Positions 45,410 to 54,211 of a stretch of DNA of 64,000 nucleotides are shown in pieces. The notes under the pieces are model-generated. The model saw nothing but the letters and a program-made list of their open reading frames with translations, had not been told where the DNA came from and ran no database searches. How positions within the stretch are numbered: position 1 is the first letter of the stretch; each line of letters opens with the position of its first letter. The stretch comes from an uncultured Pelagibacteraceae bacterium (GTDB lineage: Bacteria; Pseudomonadota; Alphaproteobacteria; Pelagibacterales; Pelagibacteraceae): NCBI GenBank assembly GCA_902622245.1, contig CACNPC010000001.1:248001-312000 (forward strand). The letters are read 5' to 3'. The position numbers and the translations under genes are program-made.

Positions 45410-46350
45410 AGATATTTTTTATAATTTTTTTGAAAATCATCTAAAGTTTCTCTAAGGCCCTCATAAATACTATATTTTGGTTTCCATTTATAGGATTTTG
45501 CAATACCACAATCTAAAACTTTTCTAGGTGTACCAGTGAGCGTTTTATTTATATATTTGATTTTAGTCTTAAATTGTAAAATTTTCATGATATTTTTTGC
45601 GTAATTTTCAATACTCATTTCTTTTTCAGTTCCAATATTAATTAAATTATGTTTTGTTTTAGTAAATAAAAAATGAATAACAGCATCAGCTATATCATCA
45701 ACGTATATAGCTTCTCGCAAGGTTTTGCCGTTTCCCCATAATTCAACATGTTTTTTTTTTTTAATTTTTGCTAAGTAAATTTTTTTAATTAATGCTGGTA
45801 AAAAATGAGATTTATCTAAATCATAATTATCATTTTTTCCAAAAGTATTACATGGCATCAAACTAATGAAATTAGTTGAATATTGTTTGTTATAATATTC
45901 GCACATTTTTACACCAGCTATCTTTGCAATAGCATAAGCTTCATTTGTTTTTTCTAAAATACCAGTCAATAAATATTTTTCTTTAATTGGTTGTCTTGAT
46001 AATCGTGGGTAAATACAACTAGAACCTAAAAAAATTAGTTTTTTAACACCAATTCTATATGCTCCGTCGATTAAATTATTTTGAATAGCGAGATTTTCAT
46101 ATATAAATTGTCCCGATAAGTCATTATTTGCTTTAATACCACCTACTTTTGCAGCAGCTATAATTATATATTCTGGTTTTTTTTTTTTTAAAAAATTAAA
46201 AACTTTTTTTGAATTTTTTAAATCTAAATCTTTTCTATTCTTAACAATTATTTTTTTATAACCTTCTAATTTAAGTTTATTATAGATGGCAGAACCAACT
46301 AATCCATTATGGCCTGCTATGAATATTTTTGAATTTTTATATTTTTTCAT
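45406..46350 (-). CDS. fcl: GDP-L-fucose synthase
   Basis: Epimerase/reductase turning the Gmd product into GDP-L-fucose. The 314 residues closely follow E. coli Fcl/WcaG: FIAGHNGLVGSAIYNKL, AAAKVGGIKAN, GSSCIYPRLSRQPIKE, TNEAYAIAKIAGVKMCEYYN and GTPRKVLDC. The catalytic Tyr-Lys pair is in YAIAK. It is on the opposite strand from gmd, tail to tail, unlike the usual gmd-fcl operon. ColC, an Fcl homologue in colitose synthesis, is a less likely alternative. Confidence 0.9.
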   Translation of the reverse strand: MKKYKNSKIFIAGHNGLVGSAIYNKLKLEGYKKIIVKNRKDLDLKNSKKVFNFLKKKKPEYIIIAAAKVGGIKANNDLSGQFIYENLAIQNNLIDGAYRIGVKKLIFLGSSCIYPRLSRQPIKEKYLLTGILEKTNEAYAIAKIAGVKMCEYYNKQYSTNFISLMPCNTFGKNDNYDLDKSHFLPALIKKIYLAKIKKKKHVELWGNGKTLREAIYVDDIADAVIHFLFTKTKHNLINIGTEKEMSIENYAKNIMKILQFKTKIKYINKTLTGTPRKVLDCGIAKSYKWKPKYSIYEGLRETLDDFQKNYKKYL

Positions 46351-46406
46351 ATTATAATATAAGATAAATATTCTTATAAAAAATTTATAATAAAATAAAC
46401 TAAATA

Positions 46407-47117
46407 ATGTCTGATATAGGGATTGTAATTCCAGCTTACAATGAAGAAAAAAATATTATTAAACTTATAAAAAAAATCAGAAAATATATTAATTGCTACA
46501 TTGTTATTGTTGACGATTCTGAAAATGATAAAACAGAAAAAGTGATAATGAGCAATAGTATCCAAAAATTAGGATATTTTAGACGAAATAAAAAACTTGG
46601 ACGAGGTTCTGCTGTAATTTATGGTCTTAAGAAATTGTTTAAAAGAAAAAATATTAAATACTTCATTGAAATGGACAGTGATTTTTCACATAAACCAATT
46701 GAACTTAAAAGAAATATAAAAGTTTTGATTAAAAATAATTTAGATTTACTTGTTGGGAGTAGATATCTGAAAAAAAGTAAAATTATAAATTGGCCTTTAA
46801 GTAGAGTATTATTTTCAAGTTTAGCAAATATAATTTTAGAATTTTTGTTTAAATTAAAAATCAAAGATTATACAAATGGATATAGATTTTACAGCAAAAG
46901 AGCTGTCAAAGTTATAATTAACAAAAAAAAATTTGTAAGTGAACAATTTTTAATTTTATCTGAAATTTTGATTATTTTAAAAAATAAAAATTTTAAAATA
47001 AATGAAATTGAGTCAGTTTTTATAAATCGAATTAGAGGCGAAAGTTCAGTAGATTTAAGATTAATACTGAATTCCTTTTTTAGTATGCTAAAACTATATT
47101 GGATTTATAGAGGGTAG
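46407..47117 (+). CDS. GT2 glycosyltransferase, dolichol-phosphate-mannose synthase-like
   Basis: 236 residues with the GT-A fold: IGIVIPAYNEEKNIIKLIKK, the nucleotide-contact VIVDDSENDKTE, KLGRGSAVIYGLKKL and FIEMDSDFSHKP with the DxD-type DSD. Such enzymes usually load a sugar on undecaprenyl phosphate for later use by GT-C transferases. The predicted C-terminus is soluble or weakly hydrophobic, without a second membrane domain. It diverges from fcl over 56 bases rich in TATAAT-like words. Confidence 0.83.
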   Translation: MSDIGIVIPAYNEEKNIIKLIKKIRKYINCYIVIVDDSENDKTEKVIMSNSIQKLGYFRRNKKLGRGSAVIYGLKKLFKRKNIKYFIEMDSDFSHKPIELKRNIKVLIKNNLDLLVGSRYLKKSKIINWPLSRVLFSSLANIILEFLFKLKIKDYTNGYRFYSKRAVKVIINKKKFVSEQFLILSEILIILKNKNFKINEIESVFINRIRGESSVDLRLILNSFFSMLKLYWIYRG

Positions 47118-47122
47118 ATATT

Positions 47123-48379
47123 TTATTTAAACTTATCGATATGTAATAATTTATTAATTAAATAATTAACTTTTGCATTAGAGTACTTCTCGGTTGGTAT
47201 ACCTATAAAAAAACCTCTTTCATCAATTTCGTCTGCAACTTTAAATTTTTTATTTGTTTTGTTTAATTCGTACAATGAAACACATGGTTGTTTTAAAAAA
47301 TTTCCACTGAGTATTGGTCTAGTTTCTATTTTGCAATCATTTAAATATTTTATGAATAATTTTTTTTTTTTTACTTTATTTTTATTCAACAAAATCGGAA
47401 ATCCAAACCAGCTTGGATCTAAGTTTTCTCTAGCATTAAAAAATTCAAATTGATTATTCCAATTTGGTAATTGCTTTATAGAATTTATAATTTTATTTTT
47501 ATTATATTGTCTAATTTTCTTCATTTTATTTAATCTTTTTAATTGGCTCAATCCAATTGCAGCAGTTAAATCTAGTGGTCTTAAATTAAATCCAGAGTTA
47601 ACGAAATTAAATTTTTTTGAATTTTTGGAAGATATATTTCTATCCCATCCATGTGATCTTAATATTTTTAAAAGTTCATAATCTTTTTTTGATTTACAAA
47701 TTATCATGCCACCCTCACCAGAGGTAATCTGGTGTGAATAATAAAAAGAAAATGTTCCAAAATCTCCAAATGTTCCTAAAGATTTATTTTTAAATTTTGA
47801 ACCTAATGCTTCGCAATTATCCTCAATCAGATATATGTTTTTTTCCTTACAAATTTTTTGTAGTGATAATATATCAGGACTGTTTCCTAATATGTTTATA
47901 GATAATATTAGTTTTATTTTACTTAAATCTTTTTTTTTGAGTTGCTCTACATCGATACAAAAATCATCTTTAGAAACATCTACAAAAACTGGCTTCAAAC
48001 CACTTTGTATAAAAGGCCACAAAGAAGTGGACCAACAAATTGCTGGTACTATGAACTTATCATTATAGTTTAGTTTGTTTTCTTTAATTGGATTGACTAG
48101 TGCAAAAGCGGTTAGCAAATTAGCTGATGAGCCTGAATTAACCATCACAGCATAATTTGCTCCAACATATTTTGCAAATTTTGACTCAAATTCCTCAGTG
48201 ATTTTAGACATAGTAATTTTTCTCGACAATAGAACTTCTAAGCCTTTGAAAATATCTTCATCGGTAAAACCATCCTCTAAGAGTGGAAAGTTATAATTTG
48301 TATTTTTATTTTTTATATTTTTAAAACTAGTTGTTTTTATTAATTTTTTGATTTTACTATTATAATTTAAAAGTTTCAT
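47123..48379 (-). CDS. PLP-dependent sugar 3-dehydratase of the ColD type (DegT/DnrJ fold)
   Basis: 418-residue DegT/DnrJ/EryC1-fold protein in which the PLP-anchoring lysine is replaced by His216 (FSFYYSHQITSGEGG). That substitution marks 3-dehydratases (ColD, RfbH) rather than aminotransferases. Further ColD-like stretches: VMVNSGSSANLL, VPAICWSTSLWP, RSHGWDRN, GFNLRPLDLTAAIGL, PSWFGFPIL and TRPILSGNFLKQP. The cysteine cluster of the iron-sulfur enzyme RfbH is missing at the matching place, favouring ColD (GDP-4-keto-6-deoxymannose 3-dehydratase). Gmd nearby would make that substrate. The reaction is inference. Confidence 0.82.
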   Translation of the reverse strand: MKLLNYNSKIKKLIKTTSFKNIKNKNTNYNFPLLEDGFTDEDIFKGLEVLLSRKITMSKITEEFESKFAKYVGANYAVMVNSGSSANLLTAFALVNPIKENKLNYNDKFIVPAICWSTSLWPFIQSGLKPVFVDVSKDDFCIDVEQLKKKDLSKIKLILSINILGNSPDILSLQKICKEKNIYLIEDNCEALGSKFKNKSLGTFGDFGTFSFYYSHQITSGEGGMIICKSKKDYELLKILRSHGWDRNISSKNSKKFNFVNSGFNLRPLDLTAAIGLSQLKRLNKMKKIRQYNKNKIINSIKQLPNWNNQFEFFNARENLDPSWFGFPILLNKNKVKKKKLFIKYLNDCKIETRPILSGNFLKQPCVSLYELNKTNKKFKVADEIDERGFFIGIPTEKYSNAKVNYLINKLLHIDKFK

Positions 48380-48461
48380 ATTTACTATTAGTTAAATGTA
48401 AACCTACAATTAAAGTATTTAAATGTCTAAATTAAAAGTTATAAGTATATTTTAGCAAGAA

Positions 48462-49397
48462 ATGAAAAGATTAATAATAAAGCTTTACGATTTGTTTTTA
48501 TCTATTTTTGTGTACATTGCAGCATGGATCCTTGTGAAATATAGAAAAAGAGGACCAGAAAATTTAAAATTAACAAAAAATGTTCTTAACAAAATTGGTG
48601 TATTTCCACTAATCGATCACTATTACGAACCTAAATTTAATTTTACAGAAAATGAAAAAGATAATTATCAAAACAGGGAGCTTTTATCAATAAAGCTTAA
48701 CCCTCATGAGCAGGTTAGATTTTTAAAAAATCTAAAATATGAAAAAGAATTACTGGATTTAAATTTAAAGAAGGGATCAAAAAGGTTTAATTTTTACATT
48801 AATAATGGATCTTTTGAAGAAGGAGATGCAGAAATTTATTATCAATTAATAAGGTATACAAAGCCAAAAAAAATAATTGAAGTGGGTAGTGGATATTCAA
48901 CTTTAATAGCTTTGGAAGCTTTGAAGAAAAATAATTCTTCAGCCAAGATAAGTTGCATAGAGCCTTTTGAGAATAAGTGGCTTGAAAAATTAGATGTTGA
49001 AGTTATTAGAAAGCCTTTGGAAAGTTTAAAAATAAATTGGAAAAATGAGTTAGAATGTAACGATATTTTTTTTTTAGACAGTTCACATATTATAAGACCT
49101 GATGGTGATGTGTTAAAATTTTATCTAGAAATTCTTCCAAATCTCAAAAGTGGGGTGGTTATTCACATACATGATATATTCACACCAAAAAATTACTTGC
49201 CCAATTGGACATTTGATAAAATGCGATTATGGAATGAGCAATACCTGCTTGAAGGAATTTTACTCAATTCGGATAAATATGAAATTCTTTTATCACTAAA
49301 TTACCTGAAAAATAATTATTATGATGAATTATTAAAAAAATGTCCTTATTTAAAAAAAGAGAATGAACCTGGTTCAATTTACTTAAGAGTAATTTAA
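48462..49397 (+). CDS. Membrane-anchored class I SAM-dependent methyltransferase-like protein
   Basis: 311 residues: an N-terminal hydrophobic segment (about 8-25) followed by a positively charged stretch, then a Rossmann-like domain from about residue 130 with IIEVGSGYSTLIALEAL (SAM motif I), ISCIEPFENKWLEKL (motif II acidic) and IFFLDSSHIIRPDGDVLKF with HIHDIFTPK. This resembles the Methyltransf_24 group often found in polysaccharide loci. Target and product unknown. It diverges from the ColD-like gene over 82 bases and converges on the next GT with a 15-nt overlap. Confidence 0.75.
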   Translation: MKRLIIKLYDLFLSIFVYIAAWILVKYRKRGPENLKLTKNVLNKIGVFPLIDHYYEPKFNFTENEKDNYQNRELLSIKLNPHEQVRFLKNLKYEKELLDLNLKKGSKRFNFYINNGSFEEGDAEIYYQLIRYTKPKKIIEVGSGYSTLIALEALKKNNSSAKISCIEPFENKWLEKLDVEVIRKPLESLKINWKNELECNDIFFLDSSHIIRPDGDVLKFYLEILPNLKSGVVIHIHDIFTPKNYLPNWTFDKMRLWNEQYLLEGILLNSDKYEILLSLNYLKNNYYDELLKKCPYLKKENEPGSIYLRVI

Positions 49398-50522
49398 CCT
49401 TATCTCTTGTATATTTTTTCTATACTGATTTTCAAAATTAAATTCATTTTTAAATGATTTTTCACAATTCTTTTTTAATTTATTATATTTATTTTTATTT
49501 TTGTAAATTAAATTAATATTTTTTGCAATAATGTTTGGTTGCAAAGTTGTGCAAATTCCACATTTATATTTCTTAATGAAATTTCGGTTATCTTTAGAAT
49601 TTGATATTAATATAGGTACTTTTGCAGCAATATATGCATTTATTTTTTGAGATGCTGGAAACATAAATTTATGACTTAAGTTGGAATTATCATACAAGGC
49701 AATGCCTAAATCACTATCTAACATTTCTTGTTTCCATTCAAAATCTTTCAAATTTATTTTAAATTTAACTTTTTCTTCTAAATTATTTTTTTTTATTAAT
49801 TTTAAAATTTTTATATAATAATCTCTGTCAACAACCCATCCATAAATAGTTAGAATTATATTTTTATCAAAATAAACAGAAGCATTTATAATTTCAGTGA
49901 GGCCATGACCGGGACCAATAGATCCAAAATAAATTATTTTTTTTTCACTCTTTAGATTTTTACTTTTATTATAATTATTAAAATATTTTCTTGGTAACGA
50001 GTTATAGAAAATTAAATATTTCTTTTTAGCATTTGTATCCTTAAGAAACCTTTTTGCTCTTTTCTCGTGTGGGAAAATTAATAAATCTAAATAATTTACT
50101 GAGTTGATTTCAAATTTTCTTACTATTTTCTGAAAAAATGTTTTGGGATTGGGGTCATAATCAAGATTATGGTAAATTATTTTTATCTTTAAAAAAAATT
50201 TTATAAGACCAACAATAATCAATGGATATTTATTTATAATATAAACACACTTGGGCCTGTTTAAAATTATATAAAAAAATGAAATTAATAAAAAAACTAA
50301 TAAACAAATTTTATTTAATATTTTAAATTTTTTTGAAGAAAAAATTTGATTATGCACACAATATTTATTGTAATTACTGTCTCTCTTTTCAAGTTTATCA
50401 ATTTCTTCATTTGCTTGTGAGAAAAGATAAATTTTGTTGTTTTTTGATATTTCTTTTATTAAAGGCAATATAACCTGATGAGATTTTGGATTTTCCCAGA
50501 TTAAAAAGAATAATTTATTCAA
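49383..50522 (-). CDS. GT4-type (GT-B fold) glycosyltransferase
   Basis: 379 residues. The N-terminal half has a membrane-associating hydrophobic segment (about 55-75 and 87-105) and IIYHNLDYDPNP; the C-terminal half has KIIYFGSIGPGHGLTEIINA, YGWVVDRDYYIKIL and FPASQKINAYIAAKVPIL, where the usual E-x7-E is degenerate. The general look recalls ALG1-like enzymes. It ends 15 nt into the methyltransferase gene on the other strand and is 8 bases upstream-coupled to a GT2 gene. Donor and acceptor are unknown. Confidence 0.7.
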   Translation of the reverse strand: MNKLFFLIWENPKSHQVILPLIKEISKNNKIYLFSQANEEIDKLEKRDSNYNKYCVHNQIFSSKKFKILNKICLLVFLLISFFYIILNRPKCVYIINKYPLIIVGLIKFFLKIKIIYHNLDYDPNPKTFFQKIVRKFEINSVNYLDLLIFPHEKRAKRFLKDTNAKKKYLIFYNSLPRKYFNNYNKSKNLKSEKKIIYFGSIGPGHGLTEIINASVYFDKNIILTIYGWVVDRDYYIKILKLIKKNNLEEKVKFKINLKDFEWKQEMLDSDLGIALYDNSNLSHKFMFPASQKINAYIAAKVPILISNSKDNRNFIKKYKCGICTTLQPNIIAKNINLIYKNKNKYNKLKKNCEKSFKNEFNFENQYRKNIQEIRLNYS

Positions 50523-50530
50523 ATTGATAC

Positions 50531-51235
50531 CTAGCGCCTAGAAAAAAATTTATATTTTATTAAAGTTTTTATCGCTTCAATTCCATCAGTATATCTAATT
50601 TTTTTTCCTTCCTCAAAAGATCTACCTTTATAAGATATTGGAATTTCAGTAATATAATATCCCATATTTGATAGTTTTGTTGTTAATTCGGGGCAAAAAC
50701 TAAATTTTTTCTCTTGAAGATTAATCTTTTTAAAAATTTTACTTCTAACTAATTTATAGCAAGTATGAGCATCAGTTAAGTTTTGAAAGTTAATTAAATT
50801 TGAAAAAATTGTAAGAACATGGTTAAAAAAGACCCTATCTAAAGACAAAAAATCTTTTGATTGATATCTTTTTTTTTGAAGAACTCTTGATCCATATAAG
50901 ACATCAATTTTTTTATTTTTTATTATTTTTTTTAACATAACTAATATATCTTTTGGATTATATTCTAAATCAGCATCCTGTATTATCACATATTCACCTT
51001 TTATAAATTTTTGAGCACTTTTTATTGCAGCACCCTTACCCAAATTTTTTTTATGACAAATAATTTTATCTATTTTTTTTTTAAATTTTAAAATTTTGTC
51101 TTTAGTATCATCAGAAGAATTATCATCAATTACAATGACTTGTTTTTTAATATTAAGATTGAATATCTTAGTTAATAATTTAGATATAGTTCTTGTTTCA
51201 TTATATGCTGGTATTATGATAGTAAGTAATTTCAT
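50531..51235 (-). CDS. GT2 glycosyltransferase, polyprenyl-phosphate sugar synthase-like
   Basis: 234 residues with LTIIIPAYNETRTISKLLTK, VIDDNSSDDTKDKI, KKNLGKGAAIKSAQKFIKGE, IQDADLEYNPKDIL (DAD metal motif) and CPELTTKLSNMGYYITEIPI. This pattern is typical of DPM1/ArnC-like enzymes. Its ATG is back to back with the ATG of the next plus-strand gene (CATATG, no gap), so each must draw its ribosome-binding and promoter signals from inside the other gene, or one starts further in. Confidence 0.85.
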   Translation of the reverse strand: MKLLTIIIPAYNETRTISKLLTKIFNLNIKKQVIVIDDNSSDDTKDKILKFKKKIDKIICHKKNLGKGAAIKSAQKFIKGEYVIIQDADLEYNPKDILVMLKKIIKNKKIDVLYGSRVLQKKRYQSKDFLSLDRVFFNHVLTIFSNLINFQNLTDAHTCYKLVRSKIFKKINLQEKKFSFCPELTTKLSNMGYYITEIPISYKGRSFEEGKKIRYTDGIEAIKTLIKYKFFSRR

Positions 51236-52912
51236 ATGCTTGAAGTGTTTTTTTATTCTTTTTTAATAACAATCCTCTTTACACCATTTGGAGTTATTTT
51301 TACAGGGCATGGAGATAATTCTATACTTGTATATAGCAAACAACTACTTTTTGGTTTGTTTGTTTTATCTTTTATTGCTGTATTTCTAAATTTTTTCTTT
51401 CCACTCGGAAAAGTTTTAAATTCAGTTTCAATACCTATATCAATTTTTATTATAATTTATTTTAGAAAAAACTTTTTAAATTTAAAATTTATAAAGTTTT
51501 GTATTCTAAGTAGTTTTATTATAACACTACTTATTTTAGAAAGTGAAGTTTATAGACCAGATGCAGGTCTTTATCATTTACCATATATAGGTATATTAAA
51601 TTCAGAGAAAATTATTGCCGGAATCACAAATCTTCATTCAAGATATGGTCATATCTCTATAATTCAATATTTGTCAGCATACTCACAAAATATGTTATTT
51701 GATACAAATGGAATTGTTTTTCCTGCGGCTCTTATTGCAAGTTCTGTAATTATAAATTTTGTATATCAGATTTATAAATATAATATTAAACAACATTTTA
51801 ATTTTCACTTTTTCTTTTTACTGTTTGTTTCAATTTATATTTTCTATAAAATGAACAGATACAGCGAATACGGAAATGATGCCCCTGCACATTTCTTAGT
51901 ATTTTTTTTAATATCTGAACTGATTTTATATAAAAATAAGTCGTCAATTTCAGATATTGCAAATAATTTGGCACTTTGTCTTTTCATAGCACTCAATAAA
52001 GTTATGTTAGTAGTAATAGGACTGACAAGCTTATTGATTATTTCAAAAAAAAAAATTTTAAGTTTATTAAAAAATATAAAATTTGTTTTCGTTGTATTGT
52101 TTTTTATTGTGTATATTTTAAAAAATATCATATCTACCGGATGTATTCTTTATCCACTAAAATTTACATGCTACAATAATCTTAGTTGGGTAACAATCTC
52201 AGAAATTAAAGAAATTTCTGCAGCAGGAGAAGCTTGGTCAAAAGGAATATCTGATTTAAGCGCATTAGAAAAAAATAAATATTTAACATATGAAGATTTT
52301 AACAAAAATTTTAATTGGGTCAAAGCTTGGTCAAAAAAACATTTAATTGTCATTCTTGAGATACTTATTCCGTATCTAATAATTTGTTTTATAGTTATGT
52401 TCTTTATTCTCAAAAAAGATCAATTAAAAAAAAGTAAGCTTGATAAATATTATATAAATTTATTTATATTATTATTAATTTGTAATATAATATGGTTCTT
52501 AAAAGCACCCTTATATAGATACGGGTACTCTTTGATAATTAGTTTATTAAGTATCTCTTTTGCATTATTAATATTAAAATTTCACCTAAATAAAAAAAGA
52601 TTATTTTTGATATCAAATTTTATTTTAATATTTGGTATAACAATTTTAACAATAAAAAATATATATAGGATTTATGGAAATACCAATCAATATTATAATT
52701 ATCCTTGGCCTAAGTATTATTCTATGGATGGAAGTAATAAAAAAAGGAATAATTTTAAAGTAAGTTATGTTAATACTCAAAAAGTCTTAATACCTCATAA
52801 AGGATATTGTATGTATATAAAGAGTTTATGTAACCATTATGAAATAAGTTCAAAATTAAAGTTAAAAATTAATAATAATTATAAAGTTTTTTTCTTGCTA
52901 GATGAAAAATAA
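51236..52912 (+). CDS. Multi-pass membrane protein, LIC_10190-like / possible GT-C or polymerase
   Basis: 558 residues with about ten or more hydrophobic helices. A conserved-looking loop after the early helices reads SEVYRPDAGLYHLPYIGI followed by LHSRYGHISIIQYLS, which resembles the LIC_10190 membrane family of surface polysaccharide loci; the Asp/His-containing first loop is also a feature of GT-C enzymes. It could act as a polyprenol-dependent transferase or as an O-antigen polymerase. It starts back to back with the GT2 gene and overlaps the next epimerase by 11 nt. Confidence 0.65.
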   Translation: MLEVFFYSFLITILFTPFGVIFTGHGDNSILVYSKQLLFGLFVLSFIAVFLNFFFPLGKVLNSVSIPISIFIIIYFRKNFLNLKFIKFCILSSFIITLLILESEVYRPDAGLYHLPYIGILNSEKIIAGITNLHSRYGHISIIQYLSAYSQNMLFDTNGIVFPAALIASSVIINFVYQIYKYNIKQHFNFHFFFLLFVSIYIFYKMNRYSEYGNDAPAHFLVFFLISELILYKNKSSISDIANNLALCLFIALNKVMLVVIGLTSLLIISKKKILSLLKNIKFVFVVLFFIVYILKNIISTGCILYPLKFTCYNNLSWVTISEIKEISAAGEAWSKGISDLSALEKNKYLTYEDFNKNFNWVKAWSKKHLIVILEILIPYLIICFIVMFFILKKDQLKKSKLDKYYINLFILLLICNIIWFLKAPLYRYGYSLIISLLSISFALLILKFHLNKKRLFLISNFILIFGITILTIKNIYRIYGNTNQYYNYPWPKYYSMDGSNKKRNNFKVSYVNTQKVLIPHKGYCMYIKSLCNHYEISSKLKLKINNNYKVFFLLDEK

Positions 52913-53891
52913 AAAGAGAAGTATTGTTACAGGGGGGCTAGGTTTTGTTGGTAGCCATTTAGCTGAAAAATTAGTGAATTTGAATCATAAGGTAACAATA
53001 ATTGATAATTTTTCAAATGGAAAATTAGAGAATATCAAAGAGTTTAAGAAAAAAGTAACACTTATAAAAGCTGATATTTCTAAAAAAGGAGTTTGGCAAA
53101 AAAAGTTTAAAGATAATGATTACGTTTTTCATTTTGCAGGATTGGCAGATATTGTTCCTAGCATAAACAACCCTTCTAAATATTTTGATACTAATGTAAA
53201 AGGAACTTTGAATGTGCTAGAAGCTTCTAGAAAATATAATATTAAAAAATTTTTATATGCTGCATCATCCTCAAGTTATGGCATACCAAAAAAATATCCG
53301 ACAAAAGAAAATGAAATTTTAGATCCTAAATATCCTTATTCATTAACAAAAAAACTTGGTGAAGATCTAGTTTTGCATTGGGGTAATGTATTCAATTTAA
53401 ATGTAATATCTTTAAGGTTTTTTAATATTTATGGAGAAAGATCTAGAACAAACGGAAATTATGGAGCAATGTTTGGTGTATTTTTAGCACAAAAATTAAA
53501 AGGTAAACCATTTACAATAGTTGGAAACGGAACACAAAAAAGAGATTTTACTTATATAAGTGATGTTATTGGTGCAATTATAAAAGCTATAAAAATAAAA
53601 AAAAGTAATGTTGTTTTAAACATTGGAAGTGGAAAATGTTACAGTATTAATTATATAGTTAAATTATTAAATGGTGACATAATCTATATACCAAAGAGAC
53701 CTGGTGAGCCTGAGATAACTTGGTCAAATATTAATAAGGCCAAAAAAATATTAAAATGGAAACCAATTGTATCAATTGAAAGTGGTTTAGAAATTTTATT
53801 AAAAAATATTCATTTGTGGAAAACCGCTCCTTTGTGGAATAAAAGAAATATAAATATTGCAACAAAAAATTGGTTTAAATATTTAAAATAG
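52902..53891 (+). CDS. NAD-dependent nucleotide-sugar 4-epimerase-like SDR
   Basis: 329 residues of the extended SDR class: TGGLGFVGSHLAEKLV at the start, TIIDNFSNG, FHFAGLADIVPSI, AASSSSYGIPKKYPTKE with catalytic Ser, YPYSLTKKLGEDLVL with Tyr-Lys, and RRFF-like RFFNIYGERSR. Similar to UDP-glucose/UDP-GlcNAc 4-epimerases. First member of a tightly spaced co-directional set (epimerase, PfkB fragment, MDR, E1 alpha, E1 beta, GT2), suggesting it prepares the sugar that the set then modifies. Substrate not determinable. Confidence 0.85.
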   Translation: MKNKKRSIVTGGLGFVGSHLAEKLVNLNHKVTIIDNFSNGKLENIKEFKKKVTLIKADISKKGVWQKKFKDNDYVFHFAGLADIVPSINNPSKYFDTNVKGTLNVLEASRKYNIKKFLYAASSSSYGIPKKYPTKENEILDPKYPYSLTKKLGEDLVLHWGNVFNLNVISLRFFNIYGERSRTNGNYGAMFGVFLAQKLKGKPFTIVGNGTQKRDFTYISDVIGAIIKAIKIKKSNVVLNIGSGKCYSINYIVKLLNGDIIYIPKRPGEPEITWSNINKAKKILKWKPIVSIESGLEILLKNIHLWKTAPLWNKRNINIATKNWFKYLK

Positions 53892-53899
53892 GTAACAAA

Positions 53900-54202
53900 T
53901 TGAAAAAAAAAAAAATATTATTTGATCCTGCTGATTTAACTAAAGTAGTAAAAAAAATCAAAGTCAAAGGGGAAAAAAAATTCTATTCTTGCCCAGCAAT
54001 AGAATTTAAAGTTATAAATAAAGTTGGTGCTGGAGATGCCATGTTGTCCATGGCCTCTATTTGCATTAAGAACAAAATACATCCACTAAAAATTTTATTA
54101 GACTGCTCTATTGCAGCTTCAAAAGTAGTTTCAGGGGCTGGAAATTATAAAAGCATAAACAAAAAATATTTTTTAAAGAGCTTTTCACATTTTAGTAAAT
54201 AA
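53900..54202 (+). pseudogene. Truncated PfkB/ribokinase-family sugar kinase remnant
   Basis: 100 residues covering only the C-terminal part of a PfkB kinase: FYSCPAIEFKVINKVGAGDA with the GAGD anion hole and catalytic Asp, then IAASKVVSGAGNYKS. The substrate-binding N-terminal two thirds, about 200 or more residues, are missing; the frame opens at a TTG followed by 13 A, and the first 30 residues (MKKKKILFDPADLTKVV) are not a recognisable kinase start. It sits 8 bases after the epimerase and 9 before the MDR gene. Either a deletion remnant or a reduced protein with another role; loss of kinase activity is the simplest view. Confidence 0.65.
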
Positions 54203-54211
54203 TAATTACAT

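Noticed and set aside
46374-46565. Minus-strand ORF in the fcl/GT2 divergent region
   Set aside because: Overlaps the start of a clear GT2 gene in antisense; composition Phe/Asn/Tyr-rich, as for other antisense frames here.
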